A stretch of DNA of 38,449 nucleotides from Aporhodopirellula sallentina SM41 (lineage in GTDB: Bacteria; Planctomycetota; Planctomycetia; Pirellulales; Pirellulaceae). Below, piece after piece: positions 18,101 through 26,627 of this stretch. Made by a program: the position numbers and the translations under genes. The stretch's first letter is position 1. Each line of letters opens with the position of its first letter. Location: positions 1 to 38,449 of the forward strand of contig NZ_ANOH01000350.1 of NCBI RefSeq assembly GCF_000346505.1, given 5' to 3'. The notes below the pieces were generated by a model. That model worked only from the letters and a program-made list of their open reading frames with translations, was not told where the DNA came from and did not search any database.

Positions 18101-18845
18101 GCTCGATCAACCGAGGTTGATTCGGGTCAGTTTGTGGGAACGTGATCCGGGCATTCAGGGCAAGGTTCACTGGTCGCAGTTACGGAAAACGGATGGAACG
18201 TTTTGGCGGAGAGACGGCGTGGTCATCAACGGTGGTGACATCTCCGATGACGCGGCGACCCGACTCGCCAGCGCGCCGACGCGGGTAATTCGCGTCGAAT
18301 GCATCGGCCAAAAAGGGCTCGGTGAGAAGTCTCTCGGGCTCACCCACGCCCGCGTTTTCTCAGCAACGGACAGGCCGCCGGCGAGCAACGTGGCCCAGGC
18401 GGGAATCGCGTCGCAGTCGAGCGATCACTACGTCGTCACCGGAAAAGCCGACCAAGCGATCGACGGTGATATCTTTCCAACGGCCCGCTTCACGACAACG
18501 CAATTGTCGAAATCGCCCTGGTGGCAGGTGGAGTTGAAAGAGTCGGTGCCGATCGATCAGATCCGAATCTTCAACCGCAACAGCGCGGCCGACCGGATCA
18601 GCACATTCCGCGTTTCGGTGTTTGATACCGATCCGGATCAGGGCGGCAAAGAGTTGTGGGGGCGAGAGTATTCGTACCAACGCGGTGACATCCCGTCGGC
18701 CGGATCGCTGATGATCCTCGGCCGCCACAGTGACTCGCATTGCCGCCTCGATTCCGTCCGAGGAGGCACGTTTGTCCGAGTCCAAGAATCGGGAACAGGC
18801 ATGCTTTCTCTGGTCGAGGTTCAGGTCTGGACCACCCCGCATTGA
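15159..18845 (+). CDS. Large secreted parallel beta-helix protein with C-terminal sugar-binding modules
   Basis: About 1228 residues. A signal peptide covers roughly residues 13-36 (TRVLCMLSVLAAMGWQHAGAANA). A DUF1565/pectate-lyase-like start, TYYVDAVRGNDSYAGT…PKATISAAAELVQPGDVVLVRGGTYRE, leads into a right-handed beta-helix up to about 590 (repeated short N/H-rich rungs such as NRFYGYDKDNV and NVFSHSQRKGIYAAFY). After that come a jelly-roll region (about 630-750), a CBM6-like stretch (about 780-880) and two discoidin (F5/8 type C)-like modules (about 925-1065 and 1070-1228: DQAIDGDIFPTARFTT…PWWQVELKESVPIDQIRIFNR). This architecture fits an extracellular polysaccharide lyase or hydrolase, but I cannot place it in a CAZy family. 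Start is uncertain: ATG 15159 or 15195 both give a signal peptide, while the longer frame from 15018 does not. Confidence 0.85.
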   Translation: MSPFGYLAFNANMTRVLCMLSVLAAMGWQHAGAANAVERVKGQNGKATTYYVDAVRGNDSYAGTTIAKPKATISAAAELVQPGDVVLVRGGTYRETVRVPRSGTSDAPIRFGAYRNEKVILSGCDPVTGWARLGNGDIWKANAGTSVWENGRGETLFVGGLLRFTAREKGEYDPLDLSRWGVIEKGDLTTEGFTAKDLTGHGDDFFNGAKVHFHVNDWTIETRRIADYESKTGKVTFDRPTNGVSQKQRFGYIIDSSIKLIDAPREWFHRGEQLYYRTAAGEDARDLDIEIRRRAYAFDVRDRSHVVIEKFTFRGVSVHTNDESNSNTYRGNRFYGYDKDNVGRFRLGGSDNLFRDNEVSQTWGSALTIGHSRNRIINNYFHDIGYTATARVLAMSGDSHLVSHNTVSKFARSFLDGYPDRSEFAYNVFKDGGRLSWDTGVFDGDAGRGNGGGCIVHHNVFSHSQRKGIYAAFYAGTDLVIHHNIVYGVGPNTVRHGYPNFLKYYHNTFIGPPPVLDTDVSDRAVQMSINNNLMLATEDCFSLGVDCRGNHVYNAGDFVNLAQNDFRLSASSSAIDCGVVLPGINDGYRGDAPDAGALEAGESMWKVGHDFRHPPEPKYEWRSLPGTNIFANGQFGTPPEMIPSESVTSKSDSNSEKWLVKGTPTYFNGNAWNHFNIGLARYGNHTVRLRPGDSMRRTFGDLKPNTTYTVAANVKLTDHRMECSDPDAKQASLASGEHRGVKYAQGVRRGDWLRFDNVDFGPAEKYNQMELVFSRPPGQKATQPTKIEIRVGDQKGTTIGEFVAQANVHDSWYSSIADIPPLVGKQTVCLVAVSENASSLRLANIRLRSSEIPAEGQLTIAARQHGGKEATRRIGSADWIPGYESLSFTTGHHATSFELLIENNGWYDAYLDRLAIFESTPRDPSTREKWYRAAPVDGDLVASDGEVRRGVNANGYEWWQVSFPQVVTPGRIELFGRDSKRLDQPRLIRVSLWERDPGIQGKVHWSQLRKTDGTFWRRDGVVINGGDISDDAATRLASAPTRVIRVECIGQKGLGEKSLGLTHARVFSATDRPPASNVAQAGIASQSSDHYVVTGKADQAIDGDIFPTARFTTTQLSKSPWWQVELKESVPIDQIRIFNRNSAADRISTFRVSVFDTDPDQGGKELWGREYSYQRGDIPSAGSLMILGRHSDSHCRLDSVRGGTFVRVQESGTGMLSLVEVQVWTTPH

Positions 18846-19152
18846 TTTTAGGCTTCAGACCTATCTGATTACTTCAATTTCGGCAGTCTCCCGAGGGTGT
18901 CACGGCAACCAACTTTCAAGTTCCGCGACCACCTTCGGAGGCGAATCCTCTTACTGGCAATCGTGTTCCGGTAGAGCTCGCCACGCTCGATCACCGGCTA
19001 ATTGCTTGAGACGCCTTCGGCGTGAAGAAGTGATGGTGAATCAGCAGGTCACGAAACTTCGGTGGACTGAATTCTGACGAATGCGGCTACGGGGATCGCG
19101 TACTGCCAATCGCACAATGCCTCGGCATCGGTTCGTCGTCAAACCCGTAACT
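18846..19152. other. Intergenic region between convergent genes, 307 bases
   Basis: No gene. It holds repeat D copy 2 at 19052-19091, and GCGACCACCTTCGG at about 18927 that also occurs near 1237. No T-tailed terminator is evident for either flanking gene. Confidence 0.5.
19052..19091 (-). repeat. REP-like repeat D, copy 2
   Basis: Forty bases matching 6818-6857 at about 34 positions. On the minus strand GTAG is followed by a weaker hairpin (ATTC-GTCA-GAAT). It sits 62 bases past the 3' end of rlmN. Confidence 0.75.
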
Positions 19153-20304
19153 CTATTTCGTTTTGCCGCCGCGGTTTCTTCGTAACTGGCCGCACGCGGC
19201 GTCGATCTCGTCGCCTTTACGTTGACGGAACATCACGTTCACGCCAGACGATTCCAAGATTTGTTTGAAGCGAGAGATCGATTCCTTGCTCGGCGTTTTG
19301 TAAGGCAGCCCTTCGACCGGGTTGTACGGGATGACGTTCATCATCACCGTTCGGCCTCGCAGGACGCGGGTCAGTTCGTGGGCACAGGATTCCGAATCGT
19401 TGATTCCGCCTAACAACACGTACTCAAACGTGAGCCGTCGTCCGGAACTTTGGAAGTAGCGGTCGGCTGCCGAGAGTACCGGTTCGATGCCGATCTTTTG
19501 ATTCACCGGTACCAAGCGACTGCGGAGTTCATCGTTGGGAGCATGCAGACTGACGGCGAGGTTGTAAGGGATCTTCGAGGCGGCGAGCTTGTCGATCGCC
19601 GGCGGCAGACCCACGGTGCTGATCGTGATTCGCCGGGGGCTGATGCCGAGCCCGTCGGGATTGCGGGCCACGTCGAGTGCGGCGAGCACGCCGGGCAAGT
19701 TCGCGAGCGGTTCGCCCATGCCCATCATCACGATGTGGCTGAGCCGTTCGTCGGCGGGCAAGCGGTGTTGCAGTCGCAGCATTTGTTCGAGGATTTCACC
19801 GCGTGTCAAATTGCGGTCGACTCCGTCCAGGCCGCTGGCGCAGAAAACACATCCCATCGCACAGCCGACCTGGCTGCTGACACAGATACTTCGGCGGTCA
19901 CCGTCGCGAAGCAAAACGCACTCGACCTCACCACCGTCGGCGAGCCGAACGAGAATCTTCTCGGTGCCGTCACGCGAGGTCGAGACGTGCGCTTCGGATG
20001 CCTGAAAGATGTCAAACGATTCCGCCAGCTCGGCACGCAACTTCGCAGGCAAATCCGACATTGAATCAAACGATTCGGCCCGTCCGGAATACAGCCATCG
20101 CCGGATCTGTTTGGCACGAAACGCCGGATAACCACGCTCGGAGAGCCAATCTTTCAGGGCGTCGTCGGGCAGGTTGAGCAGATGCGCTTTGCGAGGCTGA
20201 GCACCGCCTTCGTTACCGTGCTCGGCGGTTTGGTCGCTGTGCTCGGAATTTTGGTCGCTGTGCTCGGAGGTTTGATTGGACGGTAGAACGGGGAGCGAAG
20301 TCAT
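19153..20304 (-). CDS. rlmN: 23S rRNA (adenine(2503)-C(2))-methyltransferase RlmN
   Basis: A 383-residue radical-SAM enzyme that methylates C2 of A2503 in 23S rRNA (and A37 in some tRNAs). The radical-SAM cysteines are Cys148, Cys152 and Cys155 in GCAMGCVFCAS. The second catalytic cysteine of the RlmN/Cfr mechanism is Cys371 in DEIDAACGQLR. GMGEPLANLPGVLAAL (SAM-binding), ISTVGLPPAIDKLA and SLHAPNDELRSRLVPVN are all canonical. The first ~38 residues are an unusual extension containing three 7-residue repeats (T/N-SEHSDQ), encoded by 21-bp tandem repeats at 20209-20271. Family homology starts near LLNLPDDALKDWL. It is transcribed leftward with no operon partner visible. Confidence 0.96.
   Translation of the reverse strand: MTSLPVLPSNQTSEHSDQNSEHSDQTAEHGNEGGAQPRKAHLLNLPDDALKDWLSERGYPAFRAKQIRRWLYSGRAESFDSMSDLPAKLRAELAESFDIFQASEAHVSTSRDGTEKILVRLADGGEVECVLLRDGDRRSICVSSQVGCAMGCVFCASGLDGVDRNLTRGEILEQMLRLQHRLPADERLSHIVMMGMGEPLANLPGVLAALDVARNPDGLGISPRRITISTVGLPPAIDKLAASKIPYNLAVSLHAPNDELRSRLVPVNQKIGIEPVLSAADRYFQSSGRRLTFEYVLLGGINDSESCAHELTRVLRGRTVMMNVIPYNPVEGLPYKTPSKESISRFKQILESSGVNVMFRQRKGDEIDAACGQLRRNRGGKTK
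20209..20271 (-). repeat. Three 21-bp tandem repeats inside the 5' end of rlmN
   Basis: The repeats encode TSEHSDQ, NSEHSDQ and the diverged TAEHGNE. They are in frame and confined to the non-conserved N-terminal extension. Confidence 0.8.
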
Positions 20305-20518
20305 AACGGCAGAGCGGGGCAGGGCCAGTGTCGAATAGTGAATCCACTACGATACGCCCTGCCTTGTCAACGCACCAGTCAAAATGCACTTCAGATCGCC
20401 CGTTTCCCGTCTTCTCCGGTTCGAATTCACCGTACCTTTGGGCAACGAGACGTTGCAATCCGCCTGAGTTCAACCCGCGGCCACAACCGTCCACGGTTTT
20501 TACGTTGATCAGGCGGAT

Positions 20519-20541
20519 GCGTAGGTTGGCTCCTCGCCAAC
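20519..20541 (+). repeat. REP-like hairpin, GTTGGC family
   Basis: GTAG (20521-20524) is immediately followed by GTTGGC-TCCTC-GCCAAC (20525-20541), a perfect six-base stem. There is no T-run on either strand, so it does not look like a terminator. It lies just past the 3' end of the small lipoprotein gene. Confidence 0.75.
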
Positions 20542-20562
20542 GGCATTGAAGGCCCCGAAGGG

Positions 20563-20721
20563 CTATTGAACCTCATCCATGGATTCACCGGGATCGGACT
20601 GTGGATAGGTTCGTGTTTCCGGATCCGGTTGCACAACCGATGCGCCTTGATCGGCACATCCAGACAGGGTGGCGAGAGATACCAATAGGAACGAGAACAA
20701 AGACAATTTCAACAGATGCAT
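20563..20721 (-). CDS. Small lipoprotein (52 residues)
   Basis: The protein begins MHLLKLSLFSFLLVSLATLSGCADQG: a hydrophobic signal with a lipobox LSGC, so lipidation at Cys22 is expected. The mature part is only about 30 residues, acidic and Pro/Glu/Asp-rich (VVQPDPETRTYPQSDPGESMDEVQ), with no recognisable domain. A longer in-frame start at 20907 would put 62 unrelated residues before the signal, so I use the ATG at 20721. It lies downstream of the DUF1559 gene (20995-22221) on the same strand. Small lipoproteins often follow DUF1559 genes in planctomycetes, which supports the call. Function unknown. Confidence 0.7.
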   Translation of the reverse strand: MHLLKLSLFSFLLVSLATLSGCADQGASVVQPDPETRTYPQSDPGESMDEVQ

Positions 20722-20965
20722 GTTTAATCGATGGGTTACGGGGTTACAAAAAGTGATTTGTTTGAGAGAGTCGATTGGTCGAATCATGACTCTCTGGTTG
20801 ACCGGGGCTGCTAGTGGGTTGAAAGCCAGACCCGGGGGAAAAACGGAAACGCGCATGCGGCCTGCGACGTTAGGATCGTTCGCGACGGCGTTGGTCGCGG
20901 TTAGCACGGGACAACGAAAGCCAAAGGCTTAGGGTGAATCAAAACAACGAGTGTTGCAGAGACGT

Positions 20966-20999
20966 TTCTAGGTCCGGCTAGATTCTAGGTCCGGCTAGA
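20966..20999. repeat. 17-bp perfect tandem duplication at the end of the DUF1559 gene
   Basis: TTCTAGGTCCGGCTAGA occurs twice in a row (20966-20982 and 20983-20999). The second copy contains the DUF1559 stop codon. It looks like a slippage duplication or a repeat remnant. Confidence 0.8.
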
Positions 21000-22221
21000 A
21001 TTCAGAATCGATGACTTCTCGATTCGCTTTCGTGCCGAGGGCTCCCCAAAGACCGTAGGGGCTTGCGACTCCGGCGCGGGCATTGGCTACCGCGCCAGGG
21101 GTGACCACTCTCGAGGTTTGATCCCCGGCTTCGATCGAATCGGTAATGAATTTGATCGCACCATCGGCCATCAGAATATGACAGCCGCCCTGGTGTTGGC
21201 TGCTCGGCGGCAGCAGGCCTGCACTGCGTGCGACCGTTCCCACGAGGACCGGAGTGTTCGGTGGAAAGATTGTGTTGAATTGCCCGTAGACGCCTTGGCC
21301 ATTCGCCCATTTGAATCCACGACCTTCGTGACCTTCGGTGAAGACACCGGTTGCGCCCGTCGCCCAGAACTGCGGTCGGGCCGGATCTGTGTCGGCGGTG
21401 CGATAGTTACTCGGGTTATCTCGCATCCCAAACCAACCGCTGTTACCACTGCCGGCACGTCGACCAAGGGTACGCACGTTGCGATCACCGAGATCCGTTG
21501 CAATCTCACCCATCGCGATCGTGTTCGCCGTCCCATCGAGGATGTCTCGAAAACGCGTGGCGTAGTGCGGTACAAAAACACCGCGTGCACACGCCTGCAT
21601 GTTAATCGAGCGACTTTGGTTTTCTTGCAGGGCGTTCGACAGCGGGCCACGGTCCATGTTCCAGAACGTATCGCCTGTGCAGCCGACGTAGTTAGTGCGT
21701 CCCATAGCGGGCAGGCCCGTGCCGGGATCGCTCGGACAACGGAAGCCCGGGATTTCGGTCATCCAGGGGCGATAGCCGTCGTTCGGTGTGCCTTCCAAGG
21801 TGGGTGTTGGTCCCATCGAGGGCCACGGCGGTGTGCGTGCCACGGTGGGGGCGTTGAGGTCGAACACGCTCGGGTTGGAAATCTCCTCCCAAATGGCCTG
21901 TTGTTCAATGAAGGGCGTCAGGCTCACGAGAACACTCAACTGCATGAGGTTGGCGACCGTTGATTCATCGAATTGCCCATCGCCTGTGAAGCCACCGGGC
22001 ACCGTCCCATTTTGAATCATGGGCAGTTGATTGTAGGCAGAGTGATAGTTGTGAAGGGCGAGGCCGATCTGTTTAAAGTTGTTGCTGCAGCTCATCCGAC
22101 GAGCCGCTTCGCGTGCCGCTTGAACTGCGGGCAGGAGCAGCCCGACGAGCACGCCAATGATTGCGATCACGACCAATAGCTCGACCAAGGTGAATCCTTG
22201 GGACGACTTTCGAATACTCAT
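20995..22221 (-). CDS. DUF1559 type-IV-pilin-like secreted protein, paralogue 3
   Basis: A 408-residue DUF1559 protein. The prepilin signal [22 protein letters not shown] has Gly before Phe and Glu at +5, so normal prepilin-peptidase cleavage is expected. It carries the family blocks [88 protein letters not shown] and the [22 protein letters not shown] end. The middle third differs clearly from the two paralogues at 1740-4691, so it is an older copy. The start at 22221 has purine-rich GAGGAATGAGAG just upstream. The small lipoprotein gene follows on the same strand after about 270 bases. Confidence 0.92.
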   Translation of the reverse strand: MSIRKSSQGFTLVELLVVIAIIGVLVGLLLPAVQAAREAARRMSCSNNFKQIGLALHNYHSAYNQLPMIQNGTVPGGFTGDGQFDESTVANLMQLSVLVSLTPFIEQQAIWEEISNPSVFDLNAPTVARTPPWPSMGPTPTLEGTPNDGYRPWMTEIPGFRCPSDPGTGLPAMGRTNYVGCTGDTFWNMDRGPLSNALQENQSRSINMQACARGVFVPHYATRFRDILDGTANTIAMGEIATDLGDRNVRTLGRRAGSGNSGWFGMRDNPSNYRTADTDPARPQFWATGATGVFTEGHEGRGFKWANGQGVYGQFNTIFPPNTPVLVGTVARSAGLLPPSSQHQGGCHILMADGAIKFITDSIEAGDQTSRVVTPGAVANARAGVASPYGLWGALGTKANREVIDSEF

Positions 22222-22630
22222 CTCTCATTCCTCGTAATAGAAAAGTGCATGCTCTGCACCACGGCGCAGAGCGATAAGGAAACGCGGTGAATGAAACGCA
22301 AAGAGTCGTGCGGCATGCATCGAAAAAGTATCGAGCAGGCATCGTGAACACGTATGTTGCCACTGCCCGACCGAATCGACGCAGTTCATTCGCGAGAGTT
22401 CGATCACTGCTGAATTGCTGCCACACGCATCGCTGCGTCGTGTTGAGACATCATGAAGGAACCGCCGATGCCTCAAAGGACGATGGAGTTCCTATGTAAG
22501 AATGTTGACGGGGCAGTGTTTCCCCTTCAAGTCCACCAAACGGTCGACACGTGTGTCACGATCGAGCGACGAACGGGCATGGTTAGCGCATGGATCCGTT
22601 ACGTGTGCATCTGTTTCTAGTGGACGGGCA
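22222..22630. other. Intergenic region, 409 bases
   Basis: It lies between two leftward units: the 3' end of the response regulator and the upstream region of DUF1559 paralogue 3. I see no gene, no REP-like hairpin and no clear terminator in it. Confidence 0.4.
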
Positions 22631-23341
22631 CTACTCAGCCGAACGCGGTTCATCGGTATGTTTAAAAACACCTATCCGGTGTGCCTTGTCGATCGCCGCC
22701 GGAGCATTTTGCACGTCGAGTTTTTCGTACAAACGACGGATGTATGTCGCGACACTCCCGTACGAGATCCCTAACTCGTTCGCGATTTCTTTCTTGAGCA
22801 ACCCTTGGCTGAGCAGTGTCAAGATCTCGCGTTCTCTCGTCGAAAGGACAACGTCCGATTCTACCTTCTTGGGATGATTCTGAACCATCTTGAGGAGATG
22901 GGATGCGACTTCGTCGTCGAGGGATGCACCACCGTTGGCGACCGTGTGAATGCCTTCGACAATTTGTTGGATGGTTGATGATTTGAGAAGATACCCGGAT
23001 GCTCCTGATTGGATTGCTTTCTCGATGTCCGCCTCCGCATTCGACTGAGTCAGAACAATGATTTTGGCCTCAGGAACGACCGCGAGAAACTGCGTCAATG
23101 CATCGAGTCCGCTCATTCCAGGTAGGTTCAGGTCGAGCAAAATGATATGAGGGAGATCCGGCAAGTCGGCATCGCTGAGGTGACGTAGGGCGATCTCGGC
23201 GGCGCCGAACATGCTGACCAGTGTAATGGTTGGTTCGGCATTGATCGCCATCTCGACGACCCGGCGATACTTCGGATGGTCTTCGACCAGCATGACTTTG
23301 GTAACTTCGTCCACAGCTATCGCTTTTTCAGTTGATTCCAT
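22631..23341 (-). CDS. NarL/LuxR-type response regulator
   Basis: A 236-residue two-component regulator. The receiver domain spans about 14-130, with acidic Glu20-Asp21, phospho-acceptor Asp70 in LLDLNLPGMSG, the Thr of IVLTQ and the Lys of YLLKSS. A LuxR-type helix-turn-helix at about 165-225 (LSTREREILTLLSQGLLKKEIANELGISYGSVATYIRRLYEKLDV) binds DNA. Its start overlaps the 3' end of the kinase gene by 25 bases, so the two are co-transcribed, probably co-translated, and are a cognate pair. It is the last gene of the four-gene cluster. Targets are not visible; the divergent GH172 gene or the cluster itself are reasonable guesses. Confidence 0.95.
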   Translation of the reverse strand: MESTEKAIAVDEVTKVMLVEDHPKYRRVVEMAINAEPTITLVSMFGAAEIALRHLSDADLPDLPHIILLDLNLPGMSGLDALTQFLAVVPEAKIIVLTQSNAEADIEKAIQSGASGYLLKSSTIQQIVEGIHTVANGGASLDDEVASHLLKMVQNHPKKVESDVVLSTREREILTLLSQGLLKKEIANELGISYGSVATYIRRLYEKLDVQNAPAAIDKAHRIGVFKHTDEPRSAE

Positions 23342-25323
23342 TGCCTGCGTTTGAATTGCAGGTCGATTCGCGTTCCTTTTTGCGGACGGCTTTCGACGGT
23401 AACCTTGGCGCCGAGCAGTTTGGCGCGTCGCTTCAGTGAGGGAGGTGTGCCGCTGTCGCCGGCATCGTCACAACCATGTCCGTTGTCTTGAATTGTTAAG
23501 CGTACTTCACTCGGTGAGGCTTTGAGTACCGTACTGAGACAGGTTGCGCCAGAGTGGCGGATGACGTTTACCAAGCACTCTTTGTAAAACAGGAACAAAT
23601 CCGCCCGCGTTCGGGGGCGAAGTTCTTCGACAAATTCGTTTCCCTCGACACTAAATTCGTGTTCGAGTTGCACGCCGATTCTTTCAGCCGACTGTTTCAT
23701 CAGGTCCACCAAACCCGAATATAGCGAGTGGTTGCGGATACCGGAGATGTGTCTCACCGATTGAGAAGCCTCTTCCGAAACGCCTCGGATTTCTGTGAGG
23801 ATCGGATCGAGTTTCGTGCGATCCATGGCGACATCGCGAGCCAAGTCGCTCAACAGGCCGATCGTGTGAAGATCGGCGCCGACCTCATCATGCAGGTCCG
23901 CGGCGAAGCGTTCTTTCAGTCGATTGGTTTCCCGAATTCGGATCAGACGGTCGACTAGCACTGTAAAGACAATCGCAGCAAACAGCACCGCCACGAGTAT
24001 CGATGCCCATCGCAGGTTTCGACTTTGCGTGGCGTAGCGACTCTTCAACGCCGCTTGAATTCTCGGCAAGTCCGAATCCAATTCATGACGACGGGCCAAC
24101 TGCGCCATCCAGTCTCGGATTGGCATGATAGGGCCGAAGTGATTGCGGCCGTCCGTCAACGCAGCGAGCGTGCCGTCCTTTCCGCTGAACTCCATGTTCG
24201 CGGTCGGGATGATCCCGCGAGCGACGTTACGGCTGTTTTCGAAGATCGCGATTTCGGCAAAGCCGATGCAGCGATAATTGTCGCTCGCTTCGGGCGCTTT
24301 GTAGGCTCTGACGGCGGTGATGCGAACGAACCGGCAAGAATGACGGGCGAACCGACACATGACGATAGGACCGGCATCGTAGATGGATTTTTTTTCGTAT
24401 TCGTGCAGTAAAACGGCATCGGAGAAATCGCTGCGGTTGGCCCCTTCGATCACAAATTGATCCGGCATCGCGTAGTCGGAATGTTGAATCTGGGGAACAT
24501 TCTCGCTGAGGTCGGCCGCATGCAGGTGAATGCGATTGATTTGTCGTTGTTGTCCCAGATCGATCGTCAGTGCGGCTTGCGGGCCTGTCCGGAAGAAGCC
24601 CACGAACGCTTGGCTCCCGCGGCCACCGGCGGCGTCCATGAGGTAGGGCGTGAATCCGTCGATGAGCGTTTCGATCGGCGCCGATTTTCGAACACGAGTG
24701 AATGCGGTCGACGAAACCGTTGTTTCGCATCCCAACGCGACGTTTTCGAGACCGGAGAAAACCATGATCTCTGAGAGTTGAAACAGAAATCCACCGTCGA
24801 GAGCGCGAGGCGTCAACTTCGTTGCCTCGACGCGAATCCAGGATCCCGTCAACGGTTGGATCGGCAGCACGAGCGGTTCCATTCTCGGTAGCACTTCATC
24901 ACGTTCGTCGAACGAGACAACTTCCGTACCGATATCGTCACCGCCGCCCCCGACGAAGATTTTGAAGTGCAGTGGAAAACCGTCCGAGCGAACACCACCC
25001 TGTGTATCACGCCACAGAATCGGCACCAAGACGATTTGATCGATCACGTGTTCTTGATCAAATTCGATTTTTGCCCACTCGGTGAAATCCGCATGCGGAT
25101 GAATGGCGGATTCCCATCCGAGGTTCCCCACGCCGCTGCGGAACGTCATTTCCGCGAGTTGAGCTTCTTCCGAACGAATCTCGGCAAGTCTCGCTTCGAG
25201 TTGACGCAGTGGCGCGTCTTCCTGACGCGGCGGTTGGTCCGCGACCGCCGTTGTCCCCGCGAGCGGTAGCAACCAACCGATTAGGCACAACTCAACGATG
25301 CGGAACAAAACACGTGCAGTCAT
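23317..25323 (-). CDS. Sensor histidine kinase with extracytoplasmic discoidin-like sensor region
   Basis: A 668-residue NarX/DesK-type kinase. A signal peptide occupies about residues 1-28. A long periplasmic region (about 30-435) has two F5/8-type C-like beta-sandwiches, with motifs WAKIEFDQEHVIDQIVLVP, LTIDLGQQRQINRIHLHAA and CRFVRITAVRAY. One TM follows at about 440-460, then a HisKA_3 dimerisation helix with His478 in DLHDEVGADLH. The C-terminal ATPase domain has N-box Asn586 (ECLVNVIRHSG), the G-box DNGHGCDD and the GTRIDLQF end. It should autophosphorylate on His478 and pass phosphate to the regulator whose gene overlaps it by 25 bases. Discoidin-like modules usually bind glycans, so a carbohydrate ligand is an inference. 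The upstream cyclase-like gene ends 41 bases before its start. Confidence 0.9.
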   Translation of the reverse strand: MTARVLFRIVELCLIGWLLPLAGTTAVADQPPRQEDAPLRQLEARLAEIRSEEAQLAEMTFRSGVGNLGWESAIHPHADFTEWAKIEFDQEHVIDQIVLVPILWRDTQGGVRSDGFPLHFKIFVGGGGDDIGTEVVSFDERDEVLPRMEPLVLPIQPLTGSWIRVEATKLTPRALDGGFLFQLSEIMVFSGLENVALGCETTVSSTAFTRVRKSAPIETLIDGFTPYLMDAAGGRGSQAFVGFFRTGPQAALTIDLGQQRQINRIHLHAADLSENVPQIQHSDYAMPDQFVIEGANRSDFSDAVLLHEYEKKSIYDAGPIVMCRFARHSCRFVRITAVRAYKAPEASDNYRCIGFAEIAIFENSRNVARGIIPTANMEFSGKDGTLAALTDGRNHFGPIMPIRDWMAQLARRHELDSDLPRIQAALKSRYATQSRNLRWASILVAVLFAAIVFTVLVDRLIRIRETNRLKERFAADLHDEVGADLHTIGLLSDLARDVAMDRTKLDPILTEIRGVSEEASQSVRHISGIRNHSLYSGLVDLMKQSAERIGVQLEHEFSVEGNEFVEELRPRTRADLFLFYKECLVNVIRHSGATCLSTVLKASPSEVRLTIQDNGHGCDDAGDSGTPPSLKRRAKLLGAKVTVESRPQKGTRIDLQFKRRQWNQLKKR

Positions 25324-25364
25324 TACCTAACAAGAACCATTGCGCGACGAAAACGGATCACATC

Positions 25365-26627
25365 TTACTGTTCCGGAAGGCAGCGGCGGAGGGTCATGAT
25401 TGCCATCGCCGTGCCGTAAGGACGGTGATAGTTATACAGTGGGTAGTCCCACCAGCATCCGTTTTTCTCCTGCAATGGAACGATCAGGTCGGCCAACATC
25501 GCTCGGTAAGGGGCACGTTCGTCCGGCGGCAGTTCGTCGATACACATGGCGGCATAGTAATGGCCGAAGAAATAGAAATAGCCGGCCACTTGGAACCAAG
25601 ACTCGTGCGGCACGGGGCGTTTGCGTCCGATGTCGAGCCATCCGTTTCGCTCGTACAAACGGTACAGCCAATGTTTGAGCACGTTGTCGGTGACGTCGGT
25701 GTCGCCCCAAAATCGCAACGCCACGTTGCAGCATTGTGAACGTCCGAGCGAGCCGCCGGGACGATTGACTTCCCGCATCGGACGATCTTTGAGGTATTCG
25801 CCATAAAGATACGTGAAGTCAGGTTTTTGTTGACGATGGATCGCCGCAACGGCTCGCTGAACAATGTCTTCGGGAGGTTCGATACCGATCGATTTGGCGC
25901 GGTGCATCGCGACCAGGGCCGTGCCACCGACGAAACTGATCGAACTCGAGGTGGGCCGTTGGGCTTTGTAGCGTTGGTCGTAGTAACCCCAGCCGCCGTC
26001 GACCGATTCGTATCGTCGCAGCATCGCGAATTGATCTTCGATCAGCGAACGAATTTTGTCAGTCTTTTGCGGGTTGCCGGCGTGACGCTCGTAAAGATGC
26101 GAGAGTGCTTCGATCGAATAGGCATGTCCCCAAACGTTGTACATCGCGGTGCCATCGGCGCGTCGGAGTCTCGGCAAGTAATCAAACAGCCATGCTTCGG
26201 CGCGATCGATCGCTTTCTGAGCCTCGGCGTCGTCATCTGCGGCGCACTCGAGCAAAGCTGACAAACACAGCGAAGTTGTCGCGGCGCGAAACGCGTGATG
26301 AGCACCGGGAACGGGCGCGTAGATGTTCAGATCTTTCGTTCGGGTGGCCGACCCCCAAGAGCCGTTCGGGTTTTGATCGGTGACCAAAAACGCGATGCCG
26401 CTGCGAATCGATTGCGAGATCGTTTTCGCACTCGGCGAGTCCACGTCCGGCAAAACCGGCGGTTCGCTGAAGTCGAGTTTGGGCAACCGCATCCGTTGGG
26501 GCGTGTTCGCAACGACATCATCGCCGGTCGCGTGAAGGTTCACGTGCAGAGATGAGCCGGTGACGGCGATAAGGAGAATCAACCAAACGCTCGCCGGTTT
26601 GCAAAATCCGTTTGTTGCCCGGCTCAT
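25365..26627 (-). CDS. Terpenoid-cyclase/squalene-cyclase-like alpha/alpha-toroid protein, secreted
   Basis: A 420-residue protein with an N-terminal signal (VWLILLIAVTGSSLHVNLHA, about 14-33) and an alpha/alpha-toroid built of prenyltransferase/squalene-cyclase repeats. QW-like signatures are DQNPNGSWG, ESVDGGWGYYDQ and EKNGCWWDYPLYNYHRPYGTAMAIMTLRR, with helical repeats between them (ATTSLCLSALLEC, GHAYSIEALSHLYER, GYFYFFGHYYAAMCIDEL). I see no DXDD protonation motif of squalene-hopene cyclase, so cyclase activity is doubtful. Planctomycetes encode many such secreted toroids of unknown function. Its start overlaps the end of the upstream adaptor gene by four bases (ATGA), which implies translational coupling. 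Confidence 0.85.
   Translation of the reverse strand: MSRATNGFCKPASVWLILLIAVTGSSLHVNLHATGDDVVANTPQRMRLPKLDFSEPPVLPDVDSPSAKTISQSIRSGIAFLVTDQNPNGSWGSATRTKDLNIYAPVPGAHHAFRAATTSLCLSALLECAADDDAEAQKAIDRAEAWLFDYLPRLRRADGTAMYNVWGHAYSIEALSHLYERHAGNPQKTDKIRSLIEDQFAMLRRYESVDGGWGYYDQRYKAQRPTSSSISFVGGTALVAMHRAKSIGIEPPEDIVQRAVAAIHRQQKPDFTYLYGEYLKDRPMREVNRPGGSLGRSQCCNVALRFWGDTDVTDNVLKHWLYRLYERNGWLDIGRKRPVPHESWFQVAGYFYFFGHYYAAMCIDELPPDERAPYRAMLADLIVPLQEKNGCWWDYPLYNYHRPYGTAMAIMTLRRCLPEQ

Noticed and set aside
25365-26627. Annotation of the toroid gene as an active squalene-hopene cyclase
   Set aside because: The protein is only 420 residues (cyclases are about 630), carries a signal peptide and lacks the DXDD motif.
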